Assembly (NCBI RefSeq): GCF_042682045.1
Contig: NZ_JBHUGS010000001.1
Location: forward strand, 992,001 to 1,056,000
From: Sphingomonas_R arantia
Lineage (GTDB): Bacteria > Pseudomonadota > Alphaproteobacteria > Sphingomonadales > Sphingomonadaceae
Direction of reading: 5' to 3'
DNA length: 64,000 nucleotides
In this document: piece by piece, positions 27,491-35,782 of the stretch
How the letters are laid out: each line of letters begins with the position of its first letter
How positions within the stretch are numbered: the stretch's first letter is position 1
The notes under the pieces: model-generated
Told to the model about the DNA's origin: nothing
The model's input: only the letters and a program-made list of their open reading frames with translations
The model's database searches: none
Program-made: the position numbers and the translations under genes

Positions 27491-27501
27491 GCGCGGCCGT
27501 C

Positions 27502-27526
27502 TGAACGTCCGTCCGTGTCGTCCGTT
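27502..27526 (+). promoter_or_regulatory. Likely EcfG-type stress promoter of the SDR gene
   Basis: TGAAC at 27502-27506 (one change from GGAAC), 16 bases, then CGTT at 27523-27526. It lies 30 bases before the ATG. SDRs of this subtype are often in the general stress regulon, which supports the match. Confidence 0.45.
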
Positions 27527-27555
27527 GAGGGGCGATACGGACAGGGAGACGGCAG

Positions 27556-28548
27556 ATGGACGGCGACGGCACTTCGCGACGGACGGTTTTAAGTGGTGCG
27601 GCGATCGGGATCGCGGCGGCGACTGCGGCACCGGGGCTTGCGCAGGCGGGCGGTGGTGGTGCGGCACCCTCGCTGCGCGATCCCCGGACCAAATATACCA
27701 ACACGCCGTTCCCGGAACAGCGCCAGCCCTGGCCGGCGCTGGCGAGCAAGATGACGCCGCGGCCGGACCACGGCGAGACGAGCTATCGCGGGTCGGGCAA
27801 GCTGACCGGGCGCAAGGCGTTGATTACCGGGGGCGACAGCGGGATCGGCCGGGCGGCGGCGATCGCGTTCGCGCGCGAGGGGGCCGACGTCGCGATCAAC
27901 TACTACCCGACGGAGGAGCCGGACGCGCGCGAAGTCGTCGCGTTGATCCGTCAGGCGGGGCGCAAGGCGGTGGCGATCCCGGCCGACATCCGGACACTGG
28001 AGGCGTGCGAGGGTATCGTGCGCAAGGCGATCGCGGGCCTGGGCGGGCTGGACATCGTGGTGAACAATGCCGCGTATCAGCAGAGCAAGGCGGACATCCT
28101 GGAAATCACGGACGAGCAGTTCGACCGGACGTTCAAGACGAACATCTACCATGTGTTCCGGGTGAGCAAGGCGGCGATCCCGAGCCTGCCGCCGGGGTCG
28201 GTCATCATCAACACGATCTCGGTCAACAGCTACGATCCGGGCGAGGAACTGATCGACTATGCCGCGACGAAGGCGGCGATCCTCAACCTGACCAAGGGGA
28301 TGGCCAAGCAGCTGGCGAAGAAGGGCATCCGCGTGAATGCGGTGGCGCCGGGCCCGATCTGGACGCCGTTGCAGGTAGCGGGTGGGCAGCTGCCCGGCAC
28401 GATAGGCGAGTTCGGGCAGGACACCCCGCTCGGCCGCGCGGGTCAGCCGGCGGAGCTGGGCAGCCTGTACGTGGCGCTAGCGTCCGACGAGGCGAGCTTC
28501 AGCACCGGCACCGCGGTCGGCGCGCATGGGGGGAAGGGCAATCCCTGA
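27556..28548 (+). CDS. SDR family oxidoreductase with a Tat-like signal, YghA type
   Basis: A 330-residue short-chain dehydrogenase. The first 35 residues include SRRTVLSGAAIGIAAA, which looks like a twin-arginine signal. The core has the cofactor loop ITGGDSGIGRAAAIAF, NNAAYQQ, the catalytic serine region around NTISVNSYD and the Tyr/Lys pair in DYAATKAAI. The QRQPWPALASKMTPRPDHGE segment before the Rossmann fold marks the YghA-like subgroup. The substrate is unknown. GGGAG precedes the ATG, and an EcfG-like promoter lies just upstream. Confidence 0.85.
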   Translation: MDGDGTSRRTVLSGAAIGIAAATAAPGLAQAGGGGAAPSLRDPRTKYTNTPFPEQRQPWPALASKMTPRPDHGETSYRGSGKLTGRKALITGGDSGIGRAAAIAFAREGADVAINYYPTEEPDAREVVALIRQAGRKAVAIPADIRTLEACEGIVRKAIAGLGGLDIVVNNAAYQQSKADILEITDEQFDRTFKTNIYHVFRVSKAAIPSLPPGSVIINTISVNSYDPGEELIDYAATKAAILNLTKGMAKQLAKKGIRVNAVAPGPIWTPLQVAGGQLPGTIGEFGQDTPLGRAGQPAELGSLYVALASDEASFSTGTAVGAHGGKGNP

Positions 28549-28657
28549 GTGCGGTGCGTTTCCTTCAATTAATGCCCTGAACAAACCTTTCGCAACGGAG
28601 GCGAGGATCATCGTCTCTCGGAGCCCACTTTAGAACGCAGGATATTACGTTCATTCG

Positions 28658-28683
28658 TTGACAGTAAAATAAGGCAACATAAT
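28658..28683 (+). promoter_or_regulatory. Possible sigma-70 type promoter of the AT-rich islet gene
   Basis: A perfect TTGACA at 28658-28663 is followed by CATAAT at 28678-28683; the spacing of 14 is short, with TAATAG two bases further on as an alternative. The segment is AT-rich, unlike the rest of the window. Confidence 0.35.
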
Positions 28684-28728
28684 AGTTGCCGGGCTAGTGG
28701 GTTTTGGTGATTAATTTGGGGGCGCTGG

Positions 28729-29526
28729 ATGTACTGTATTCAATGCGGAGAGGGGATCTCCGACGGAGCTCGTTTCTGTCAGTTTTGTGGGGCGGGTCAA
28801 GTGCCAGACGAAGGCAAATATTCGGCGATACCACCCGAGGTGCTAGTTGATAATATTGAAGACAAGCGAGATACGAACGCCAAAAATACCGAACATGCCA
28901 ATGACGATCGTAACAAAAAGCGAAAGGCCCTCGGCGTTTTTTTGGTGATTGTCATTATTCTGGCGATGATTGGATCGTTTAACGGTGATTCATCGAACGC
29001 AATTTCTCCAGAAAATTCTGTGGCAGGCAACGCGAATAATTTGGAAGAGATTTCGGATGTTTCCACCTCCCAAAATGCAACTGAATCACCTACTCCGGCT
29101 GAAAATTGGGTGTATTCAACGGACGTTGACAAGGTGCGTGGCGATACCTCGCGGTTTGCGGAGACGACGAGCACAAACACGATAGACCAAGATTTTCCTT
29201 ACGATTCGAATACTAGTATGCGCATGACAGTTCGCCACATGCCCTCGAATGGAACCGATGTGGTTCTTACCATTAGCTCAGGCCAGATGATGTGCCCCTC
29301 ATATGAGGGTTGTAGCGGAACAGTTCGATTTGATAGTGGTCCATCCCAAACGATTAGTTTTAATGGGCCTGCCGATAACAGTAGTGATACGATATTCATC
29401 GTTGGAGCGACTAAATTTATTACAAACCTAAAAAAAGCGAAAAAAGTGGTAATTGAGAAAACTCTTTATGAGGCTGGGAATCCTCAATTTGAGTTCAATG
29501 TTTCCGGGCTGAAATGGGGCAAATAA
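28729..29526 (+). CDS. Zinc-ribbon single-pass membrane protein in an AT-rich islet
   Basis: A 265-residue protein. MYCIQCGEGISDGARFCQFC is a CxxC-x11-CxxC zinc ribbon. A polar linker ends in NKKRKALG, then comes a hydrophobic helix (about 67-82, LGVFLVIVIILAMIG), then a Ser/Asn/Thr-rich linker and a predicted beta-rich domain (130-265) with two cysteines in MMCPSYEGC. The ribbon is probably cytoplasmic and the C-terminal domain extracytoplasmic. Codon use is strikingly AT-rich; bases 28861-28920 are 26/60 G+C by hand count, far below the flanks. No homologue function is known to me. Probably acquired by transfer. Confidence 0.75.
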   Translation: MYCIQCGEGISDGARFCQFCGAGQVPDEGKYSAIPPEVLVDNIEDKRDTNAKNTEHANDDRNKKRKALGVFLVIVIILAMIGSFNGDSSNAISPENSVAGNANNLEEISDVSTSQNATESPTPAENWVYSTDVDKVRGDTSRFAETTSTNTIDQDFPYDSNTSMRMTVRHMPSNGTDVVLTISSGQMMCPSYEGCSGTVRFDSGPSQTISFNGPADNSSDTIFIVGATKFITNLKKAKKVVIEKTLYEAGNPQFEFNVSGLKWGK

Positions 29527-29559
29527 GTTAATTAGCGAAAGCATCTGGCGGGAACTAGT

Positions 29560-30006
29560 CTACTGTCTGCCAAGATAGGCGATGACGTCGGCGCGGTCCT
29601 GCGGGTTGGGCAGGCCGGCGAAGGCCATGCTGGTGCCGGGGGCGACGGCGCGGGGGTTGGTGAGCCAGGCGTCGAGGCGGGCGGGGGTCCAGGTGCCGCC
29701 GGTGGCGGCGAGGCTGGCGGAGTAGGCGAAGCGCGGGCGGCGGCTGGCGACCGGGTTGTTCACGACGTCGTGGAGGTTCGGGCCATCCGTGTCGCCGCCG
29801 CCGGCGCCGACCGTGTGGCAGGCGGCGCAGCGGCGGAACACGGCCGCGCCGTGCGTAATGTCGGCCGCCGCGAGGCGGGCGGGCAGCGTGGCGGCGGCGC
29901 GGGCCGTATCCTGCGGGCGCGGCAGTTTTTCGCCGGGGGCGAGCAGCAGCGTCGCGACCAGCGCGACGCCGGCGCCGCCGATGAGGAGGATGGGGAGGCG
30001 GGGCAG
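29560..30006 (-). CDS. Membrane-anchored class I cytochrome c
   Basis: About 148 residues. One heme-binding site, CAACH within FRRCAACHTVG, is followed by DGPNLHDVVN and the axial methionine in GTSMAFAGLP near the C-terminus, as in cytochrome c552/cycM-type proteins. A hydrophobic segment (LPILLIGGAGVALVATLLLA) at the N-terminus should be an uncleaved anchor or signal. No ATG, GTG or TTG precedes that segment in frame; CTG at 30006 has AGGA eight bases upstream and is the best start, while the GTG at 29841 would delete the signal. The gene follows era by about ten bases. Confidence 0.75.
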   Translation of the reverse strand: MPRLPILLIGGAGVALVATLLLAPGEKLPRPQDTARAAATLPARLAAADITHGAAVFRRCAACHTVGAGGGDTDGPNLHDVVNNPVASRRPRFAYSASLAATGGTWTPARLDAWLTNPRAVAPGTSMAFAGLPNPQDRADVIAYLGRQ

Positions 30007-30016
30007 CGGCGTGGTC

Positions 30017-31003
30017 CTACTCGACCCAGTCCAGGCCGATTTCCTTGTAGAGGCCGCGGTCGTCTTCCCATTTCGGGTTGACCTTCACGTGCAGGAACAG
30101 GTGGACCTTGCGGTCGAGGAGATGTTCGAGTTCGGCGCGGGCGCGGCTGCCGATCTCCTTGAGGCGGACGCCCTTTGCGCCGAGCACGATCGCCTTCTGC
30201 GTATCGCGGCCGACGTGGATCTGCTGGTGGATCACGACGGAGCCGTCCTTGCGTTCCTCATATTTCTCGGTCTCGATCGCCGAGGCGTAGGGCAGTTCCG
30301 CGTGAAGCTGGAGGTAGAGCTGTTCGCGCGTGACCTCGGCCGCCATCATGCGGTCGGTGGCGTCGCTGACCTGATCCTCCGGGAAATGCCACGGGCCGGC
30401 GGGGACGCGCTTGGCGAGTGCGGCCTTGAGCCCCGCGACGCCGTCGCCGGTGCTGGCGGCGATCATGAAGATCTCCTCCGGGTTGAGCATCTCCTGAAGC
30501 CGCATGGCGAGTTCGAGGAGCTTCTCCTTCGGGGTGATGTCGACCTTGTTCAGCACGACGAGTTTCGGTTCGCGGCGTTCGGCGAGCGACTGGACGAGCG
30601 GTTCGAGGCGTTTGGTGAGGCCGGTCTTGGCGTCGATGACGAAGGCGATGACGTCGGCGTCCTGCGCACCGCCCCAGGCGGCGGCGACCATCGCGCGGTC
30701 GAGCCGGCGGCGCGGTTCGAAGATGCCGGGCGTGTCGACGAGCAGGACCTGCGACGCGCCTTCGAGGGCGACGCCCATGAGGCGGACGCGCGTGGTCTGC
30801 GCCTTCGGGCTGACGATCGCGACCTTTTGCCCGACGAGCGCATTGACCAGCGTCGATTTGCCGGCGTTCGGCGCACCCACGACCGCGACGAAGCCGCAGC
30901 GCTGGTCTTGTGCCGCGACGGTTGCGGGTTCGGCGGTGTGGAGGCCGGCCGTTTCTAGCTCAGGGGCGGGCTCGGGCGTTTCGGGGGCGTCGGAAGCGGT
31001 CAC
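30017..31003 (-). CDS. era: GTPase Era, 30S ribosome assembly factor
   Basis: A 328-residue protein. A 40-residue acidic/Pro-rich extension precedes the GTPase core: VGAPNAGKSTLVNAL (G1), TTRVR (G2), VDTPGIFEP (G3), NKVD (G4) and ASTGDG (G5). The C-terminal KH domain has QQIHVGRDTQKAIVLGAKG. Era binds the 3' end of 16S rRNA during maturation. The GTG at 31003 overlaps the rnc stop (GTGA), giving the usual rnc-era coupling. Confidence 0.94.
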   Translation of the reverse strand: MTASDAPETPEPAPELETAGLHTAEPATVAAQDQRCGFVAVVGAPNAGKSTLVNALVGQKVAIVSPKAQTTRVRLMGVALEGASQVLLVDTPGIFEPRRRLDRAMVAAAWGGAQDADVIAFVIDAKTGLTKRLEPLVQSLAERREPKLVVLNKVDITPKEKLLELAMRLQEMLNPEEIFMIAASTGDGVAGLKAALAKRVPAGPWHFPEDQVSDATDRMMAAEVTREQLYLQLHAELPYASAIETEKYEERKDGSVVIHQQIHVGRDTQKAIVLGAKGVRLKEIGSRARAELEHLLDRKVHLFLHVKVNPKWEDDRGLYKEIGLDWVE

Positions 31004-31680
31004 GTCAGGGACTCCAGTAATTTGGTGGCGGCCTCGGTCTCGGCCTCCTGTTTCGATGCGCCTTCGGCCTGCGCCTCGGCGCGGCCGGGGATGGCGACGC
31101 CGACGGTGAAGCGCGGCGCATGGTGCGCGCCGGTGCGGCCGAGCAACGTGTAGACGGGCGGGCGGCAGCGATGCGCGGCGGCCCATTCCTGCAACGCGGA
31201 TTTGGGATGGCGCGGGGCCTGCGCGCCGGCATCGACCAGCGAGCCCCAGGCGCGACGGACGAAGGCCTGTGCGGCGGGCAGGCCGCCCTCCAGATACAGC
31301 GCGCCGATCAGTGCCTCGACCGCGTCGCCGACGACGTTGCCGCTGTTGACCGCGCCGTCGTCGCGCGCCTGTTTGCCGAGCCGGAGCATGCGGTCGACGC
31401 CGATCGCGCGGCCGACGACGGCGCAGGTTTCGCGGCTGACGATCGCGTTGAGGCGGCGTGAGAGGGCGCCTTCGGGCTCGTCGGGGAACAGTGTGTAGAG
31501 CCAGTCGGCGGCGACGAGGCCGAGCACACGGTCGCCGAGGAACTCGAGCCGTTCGTAGGTGGCGCCGGCGTGGCTGCTGTGCGTCAGCGCGCGGCGGAAC
31601 AGGGCGATGTCGCGCGGTTCGTGGCCCAGCGCATCGGGCAGCCAGGCGGCAAGGGGATCGGCGGTCATTCCGGCTGCCAT
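31000..31680 (-). CDS. rnc: Ribonuclease III
   Basis: A 226-residue double-stranded-RNA endonuclease. It has RALTHSSHAG, the signature YERLEFLGDRVLGL with catalytic acidic residues, GNVVGDAVEALIGALYLEGG, and a C-terminal dsRNA-binding domain (HPKSALQEWAAAH to ASKQEAETEAATKLL). The start could be 31680 or the ATG at 31668; ribosome-binding signals are weak for both. No lepB is found upstream; the DUF4169 gene diverges. Confidence 0.94.
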   Translation of the reverse strand: MAAGMTADPLAAWLPDALGHEPRDIALFRRALTHSSHAGATYERLEFLGDRVLGLVAADWLYTLFPDEPEGALSRRLNAIVSRETCAVVGRAIGVDRMLRLGKQARDDGAVNSGNVVGDAVEALIGALYLEGGLPAAQAFVRRAWGSLVDAGAQAPRHPKSALQEWAAAHRCRPPVYTLLGRTGAHHAPRFTVGVAIPGRAEAQAEGASKQEAETEAATKLLESLT

Positions 31681-31730
31681 AGCGCAGGCGGGGCCTTTGC
31701 GTCGATGCCGGATGGGCGTATCGTTTGCGC

Positions 31731-31988
31731 ATGGGCGAGATCGTGAACCTGGGGCGCGTGCGGAAGCAGAAGGCGCGGGCGGTGGCGGCGGAGACGGCGG
31801 CCGCGCGGCGGGTGCAGTTCGGGCGGACCAAGGGTGAGGTTGCGGCGGAGAAGGCGGCGAAGGCGCGGGTGGAGCGGGTGTTGGATGGGGCTTTGTTGGC
31901 GGGGCGATCGGGTTCTGCTGATCCTGGGCAGAGTGCGCCCGCTGAACTGTTGCCCCCACCCCCAACCCCTGAGGAGGAGGGGGCTTAG
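31731..31988 (+). CDS. DUF4169 family protein with a repeat-derived C-terminus
   Basis: An 85-residue protein. Residues 1-50 (MGEIVNLGRVRKQKARAVAA and onward to FGRTKGEVAAEKA) match the DUF4169 pattern, a basic alpha-helical protein with no known function. Past LDGALL the sequence runs into an R1 repeat remnant, which encodes LLPPPPTPEEEGA and supplies the stop. Family members as I recall end soon after a LDGHRL-like segment, so the tail is probably not native. Confidence 0.75.
   Translation: MGEIVNLGRVRKQKARAVAAETAAARRVQFGRTKGEVAAEKAAKARVERVLDGALLAGRSGSADPGQSAPAELLPPPPTPEEEGA
31947..31987. repeat. R1 repeat remnant, single degenerate arm
   Basis: GTTGCCCCCACCCCCAACCC and the following GAGGAGGAGGGGGCTTAG are a diverged R1 right arm. 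It overlaps the last codons of the DUF4169 gene. Confidence 0.65.
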
Positions 31989-31997
31989 GAGAAGACG

Positions 31998-32390
31998 ATG
32001 ATCGTGCCACCCGGCTTTGGCACAGTTGTACCGTATATCTTCGCGGAAGAGTGGGACGCGTATGTCGCGTTCCTCATCGCCGCGTTCGGGGCGGTCGAGG
32101 TTGGGCGGAGCATGCGGGGGGATGGCGGGATCGCGAATGTCCAGCTGCGGTTCGGCGGGACGACGATCATGCTGAGTGATGTTTCCGCGGTGTATCCCGC
32201 GAGCCGGGTGTCGCTGTACCTGTATGTGGACGATGCCGATGCGGCGATGGCGCGGGCGTTGGCGGCGGGCGGGCATTGCGAGATGGCGGTCGGGGACATG
32301 CCCTATGGCGACCGGCAGGGCGGGATCCGCGATCCGCGCGGCAATATCTGGTGGGTGTCGCAGCGGCTGACCGACGAACCCTATTTCTGA
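31998..32390 (+). CDS. VOC-family (glyoxalase/PhnB-like) protein
   Basis: A 130-residue protein with the two beta-alpha-beta-beta-beta units of the vicinal oxygen chelate fold: VVPYIFAEEWDAYVAFLIAA, then VQLRFGGTTIMLSD, then SLYLYVDDADAAMARAL and GIRDPRGNIWWVSQ. This is the PhnB-like subgroup, whose members include resistance and isomerase proteins. The substrate is unknown. The start ATG lies ten bases after the DUF4169 stop. Confidence 0.8.
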   Translation: MIVPPGFGTVVPYIFAEEWDAYVAFLIAAFGAVEVGRSMRGDGGIANVQLRFGGTTIMLSDVSAVYPASRVSLYLYVDDADAAMARALAAGGHCEMAVGDMPYGDRQGGIRDPRGNIWWVSQRLTDEPYF

Positions 32391-32444
32391 CCGGTCCGTC
32401 TGCGCGGTAGCGGGCGCCCCGGAGTTCGGGCAAGGATCGGCGGG

Positions 32445-33038
32445 ATGTCGATCGAAACCCTCGTGGCGCACTATGGCCTGATCGCGCTGTTCGTCGGCGC
32501 GGGGCTGGAGGGCGAGACGGTCGTCCTGACCGGCGGGGTGCTGGCGCACCGCGAGCTGGTGCCGTTGTGGGGTGCGGCGCTGGTGGCGGCGGGCGGATCG
32601 TTCACGTCGGACCAGATCTTCTTCGCGTTGGGGCGGCGGTACCGCGATCATCCGCGCGTGCGGCGGGTGATGGGAAAGCCGGCGTTCGCTCGGGCGTTGC
32701 GTGCGCTGGAACGCCACCCGGTCGGGTTCATTCTGGCGTTCCGGTTCCTGTACGGACTGCGCACGGTCAGCCCGGTCGCGATCGGCACGTCGCAGGTGCC
32801 GGCGATGCGGTTCGTGATGCTGAACGCGGTCGCGGCGCTGTTGTGGGCGGTCATCTTCACCGGGCTCGGTTATGGGTTCGGCGAGGGGATCGAGGAACTG
32901 GCCGGGCGGTTCAGGCCGCATCTGCCGACGCTGCCCGTGGTGCTGGCGGTTGCGGGGGGCATCGCGCTGGTGATCGCGGTCGCCCGGCTGCTGTGGGTGC
33001 GGCAGGTCGCGCGCGCGCCGGGGGACGACGCGGACTGA
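32445..33038 (+). CDS. DedA family membrane protein
   Basis: A 197-residue inner-membrane protein with 4-5 hydrophobic segments. It has the DedA features GAGLEGETVVLTGGVLAHR, AGGSFTSDQIFFALGRRYR, and the re-entrant-loop signature RFLYGLRTVSPVAIGTS. DedA proteins are thought to recycle undecaprenyl phosphate or flip phospholipids; which applies here is not visible. Confidence 0.9.
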   Translation: MSIETLVAHYGLIALFVGAGLEGETVVLTGGVLAHRELVPLWGAALVAAGGSFTSDQIFFALGRRYRDHPRVRRVMGKPAFARALRALERHPVGFILAFRFLYGLRTVSPVAIGTSQVPAMRFVMLNAVAALLWAVIFTGLGYGFGEGIEELAGRFRPHLPTLPVVLAVAGGIALVIAVARLLWVRQVARAPGDDAD

Positions 33039-33163
33039 ATCCTGTTACCGGTCACAGGAAAGGTGCGCAGTCCCCTTGCAAAGCCGCCGAAACGCGATAC
33101 GCCTAGCGCCCGGAACAACTTAGCGTCGCAGAAGCGCTGGTTGCCGGGACCGGGGGGTCGTCA

Positions 33164-35782
33164 ATGAACACGATGTTCGATCACGACCTGACGGCACCGC
33201 GACCCCGCCCGCGGGGCAAGCAGTTCGTGCTCGTCGGGATCATCGCGACGTTGTTGCTTGCGTTCGGCGCGGTCGGAATCCGATCCGAATATCAGCGCGC
33301 GGTGGAGGGGCGCGGCCGGCTGATCCGCGCGTTCGAGCGGCGGACGATCGTGTCCGACCTGCTGTCGCGCCTGAAGGATGCCGAAACCGCGCAGCGCGGG
33401 TACCTGATCAGTGGAAACCGGTCGTACCTGGCGTCGTACCGGCCGGCGATCGCGGACATTGCGCGGTATCGCGCGCGGCTGGACGATCATCCCCCCGAAA
33501 CGCCGGCGCAGAAGCAGCGCTATGCCGTGCTCGACCGGGTGATCGACGCGGAGTTGTGGGAACTGGGCGCGATCCTGCGGGTGGACGCGATGCGCGGCAG
33601 CCCGAGCGCACGCCAGACGGTGGGGCGGACCGGGTCGGGCGCGATGGACCGGGTGCGTGCGGTCGGCGCGGCGATGATCGCGGACGAGGACAGCATGATC
33701 GCCGGACAGGTCGCGTCGGACGACGAGCGGATCGCCGCGGTCGAGCGGCAGGTGGTGCTGCTCGTCGCGTTCCTGGCGGCGCTGGCCGCCGTCGCGTTGA
33801 CCCGCGAATGGCGGGGGCGGCGGTCGAAGCATCGGCTGGAGACGGCGGTGCATGCCGCGGCGGTGCGGTTGCGCGGCGTGTTCGCGGCGACGAGCGACGC
33901 GGTGGCGCTGATCGATCCGGACGGCGTGATCCAGGCGGTGAACCCCGCGCTGGTCCAGCTCGTCGGCCGGCCGCCGGTCGACCTGATCGGCAAGGACATC
34001 GCCGCGCTGACCGATGCGTTGCCCGCGGGCGGCACATTGTCCGATCGGCTGGGGCTGATCGACGGGCGGCTGGCGGAGCCGTACCGGATCGACCGGGTTG
34101 CGCATCACGCCGACGGCAGCATGGTCCCGGTCGACGTGTCGCTGGGGCTGATGCCGGAGGAGACGGGGCTGCGCGTGGTGGCCGCGATCCGCGACGTGTC
34201 CGAACGCAAGCGCGTGGAGCGGATCAAGGACGAGTTCGTGGCGACGGTGAGCCACGAACTGCGCACGCCGCTGACGTCTATCGTCGGTGCGCTGGGCCTG
34301 CTGCGCGCGACGGCGCAGGCCAACCTGTCCGACAGCGCACGGCGGCTGGTGCAGGTGGCGGAGGACAATTCGCAGCGGCTGATCGACCTGATCAACGACC
34401 TGCTCGATATCGAGCGGATGGAGGCGGGGGGACTGCGGTTCCGCGAGGAGCCGCTCGACCTGGGCGCGGTGCTGCGTCAGGTGGCGCATCGCAGCGAGGG
34501 GCTGGCCGCGGTCCACGACGTTCGCATCGCGCTGTCGATCGCGGCGGGCGTGATCCCGGTGCGCGGCGACGAGGGGCGGCTGGCGCAGGTGACGACCAAC
34601 CTGCTGGCCAATGCGATCCGGTTCAGCCCGGCGGGCGAGACGGTGACGATCACCGCGGAACGGCGGCAGGGCCGCGCGGTGGTGATGGTGGACGACCATG
34701 GGCCCGGTGTGCCGGAGGCGTTCCGCGATCAGCTGTTCACCCGTTTCGCGCAATCGGAACCGGGCGGGCGGGCGGTGGGCACCGGGCTGGGCCTGGCGAT
34801 TTCGCGGCAGATCGTGCGTGCGCATGGCGGGACGATCTGGTTCGAGCCGCGGGCGGGCGGCGGGGCGCGGTTCTGTTTCGCGATCAACCTGCGGACGGGC
34901 GCGACCGAGACGCCGCATATGCTGATCTGCGCCGACCATCCGGCCGCGGTGTGCGGGCTGCGCCGGCTGGCGGATGCGGGCGGGTGCAGTGCCGACTGGG
35001 TGGCGAGCGTGGAGGATGCGCGCGCGGCGATCCGGTCCGGCAGTTACGACGCGATGCTGATCGAACTGGACGGCGTGGACGAGACCGGGCCGGCGTTGCT
35101 GGCCGGATTGAGCGACGGGCCGGCCGAGACGCGCCTACCGATGCCGGTGATCGCCAGCAGCAGGGGCGCGGTGCAGCTCGGGATCGATGCCGATCGTGCA
35201 TCCTGGGATGCGGTCGAGACCGCGGACGGCGCGCTGGCGGCGCAGTTGCGCACGGTGCTGGACGGGATGGGGGCGGCACGTCCGCTGATCGTCCATGTCG
35301 ACAGCGATCCGGGGGTGATCGATCGGACGGCAGGGGCGCTGCGTCGGCGGGCGCGGTTGCGCGGGGCGCCCGACCTGGCGGGGGCGACCGCGTTGCTGCG
35401 GCGGGAACGGCCGGTCGTGCTGATCGTGAATCAGGATCCGTCGGAGGGCGCGCCGGACGATCTGGCGGCCTGGCTGACGGCGTTGAACGCGGACGGGCGC
35501 GGCGATCCGGTCGCGACGATCCTGTACACGACGCGTCCGGTGACCGCGGTGCTGGAGCGGATGGTCGACTATGTCGTCGCCCGGTCGGAGCGATCGTCCG
35601 CCAACCTGGTCGCGGCGGTCGATCGCCTGCTGGCGCGGGCGGGCGTGGGGACCGACGCGGCGCCGAGCGATCGGGGAGACGATCCGGTCGGCCCGGCGGG
35701 GCGGAGCGACGGCGACGGGATTGCGGCGAACGACGCGGGCCGTGACGGGATCGCGGCCGCCCAGCGCGGCCAGACCGGGTGA
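33164..35782 (+). CDS. Hybrid sensor histidine kinase with CHASE3, PAS and two degenerate receiver domains
   Basis: An 872-residue inner-membrane kinase. Domains: TM1 (21-39), periplasmic CHASE3-like domain (about 40-190, with DAETAQRGYLISG), TM2 (197-212), PAS (235-345), HisKA with phosphoacceptor H364 in SHELRTPLTS, and HATPase (435-575; NLLANAIRFS, DHGPGVP, GTGLGLAISRQIV). Two receiver-like domains follow. In the first (585-695) the phosphoacceptor position reads E634 (DAMLIELDG); in the second (706-815) it is N756 or a shifted D758 (VLIVNQDP). A Gly/Asp-rich tail ends the protein. The stop overlaps the response regulator start (TGATG). Confidence 0.85.
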   Translation: MNTMFDHDLTAPRPRPRGKQFVLVGIIATLLLAFGAVGIRSEYQRAVEGRGRLIRAFERRTIVSDLLSRLKDAETAQRGYLISGNRSYLASYRPAIADIARYRARLDDHPPETPAQKQRYAVLDRVIDAELWELGAILRVDAMRGSPSARQTVGRTGSGAMDRVRAVGAAMIADEDSMIAGQVASDDERIAAVERQVVLLVAFLAALAAVALTREWRGRRSKHRLETAVHAAAVRLRGVFAATSDAVALIDPDGVIQAVNPALVQLVGRPPVDLIGKDIAALTDALPAGGTLSDRLGLIDGRLAEPYRIDRVAHHADGSMVPVDVSLGLMPEETGLRVVAAIRDVSERKRVERIKDEFVATVSHELRTPLTSIVGALGLLRATAQANLSDSARRLVQVAEDNSQRLIDLINDLLDIERMEAGGLRFREEPLDLGAVLRQVAHRSEGLAAVHDVRIALSIAAGVIPVRGDEGRLAQVTTNLLANAIRFSPAGETVTITAERRQGRAVVMVDDHGPGVPEAFRDQLFTRFAQSEPGGRAVGTGLGLAISRQIVRAHGGTIWFEPRAGGGARFCFAINLRTGATETPHMLICADHPAAVCGLRRLADAGGCSADWVASVEDARAAIRSGSYDAMLIELDGVDETGPALLAGLSDGPAETRLPMPVIASSRGAVQLGIDADRASWDAVETADGALAAQLRTVLDGMGAARPLIVHVDSDPGVIDRTAGALRRRARLRGAPDLAGATALLRRERPVVLIVNQDPSEGAPDDLAAWLTALNADGRGDPVATILYTTRPVTAVLERMVDYVVARSERSSANLVAAVDRLLARAGVGTDAAPSDRGDDPVGPAGRSDGDGIAANDAGRDGIAAAQRGQTG

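Noticed and set aside
28549..29560. Prophage or insertion sequence remnant around the AT-rich islet
   Set aside because: I found no terminal inverted repeats, transposase or integrase fragment, or target duplication by eye at either edge.
33112..33142. EcfG-type promoter upstream of the histidine kinase
   Set aside because: GGAAC is present at 33112, but the next GTT at 33140 is 23 bases away, too far for this promoter class.
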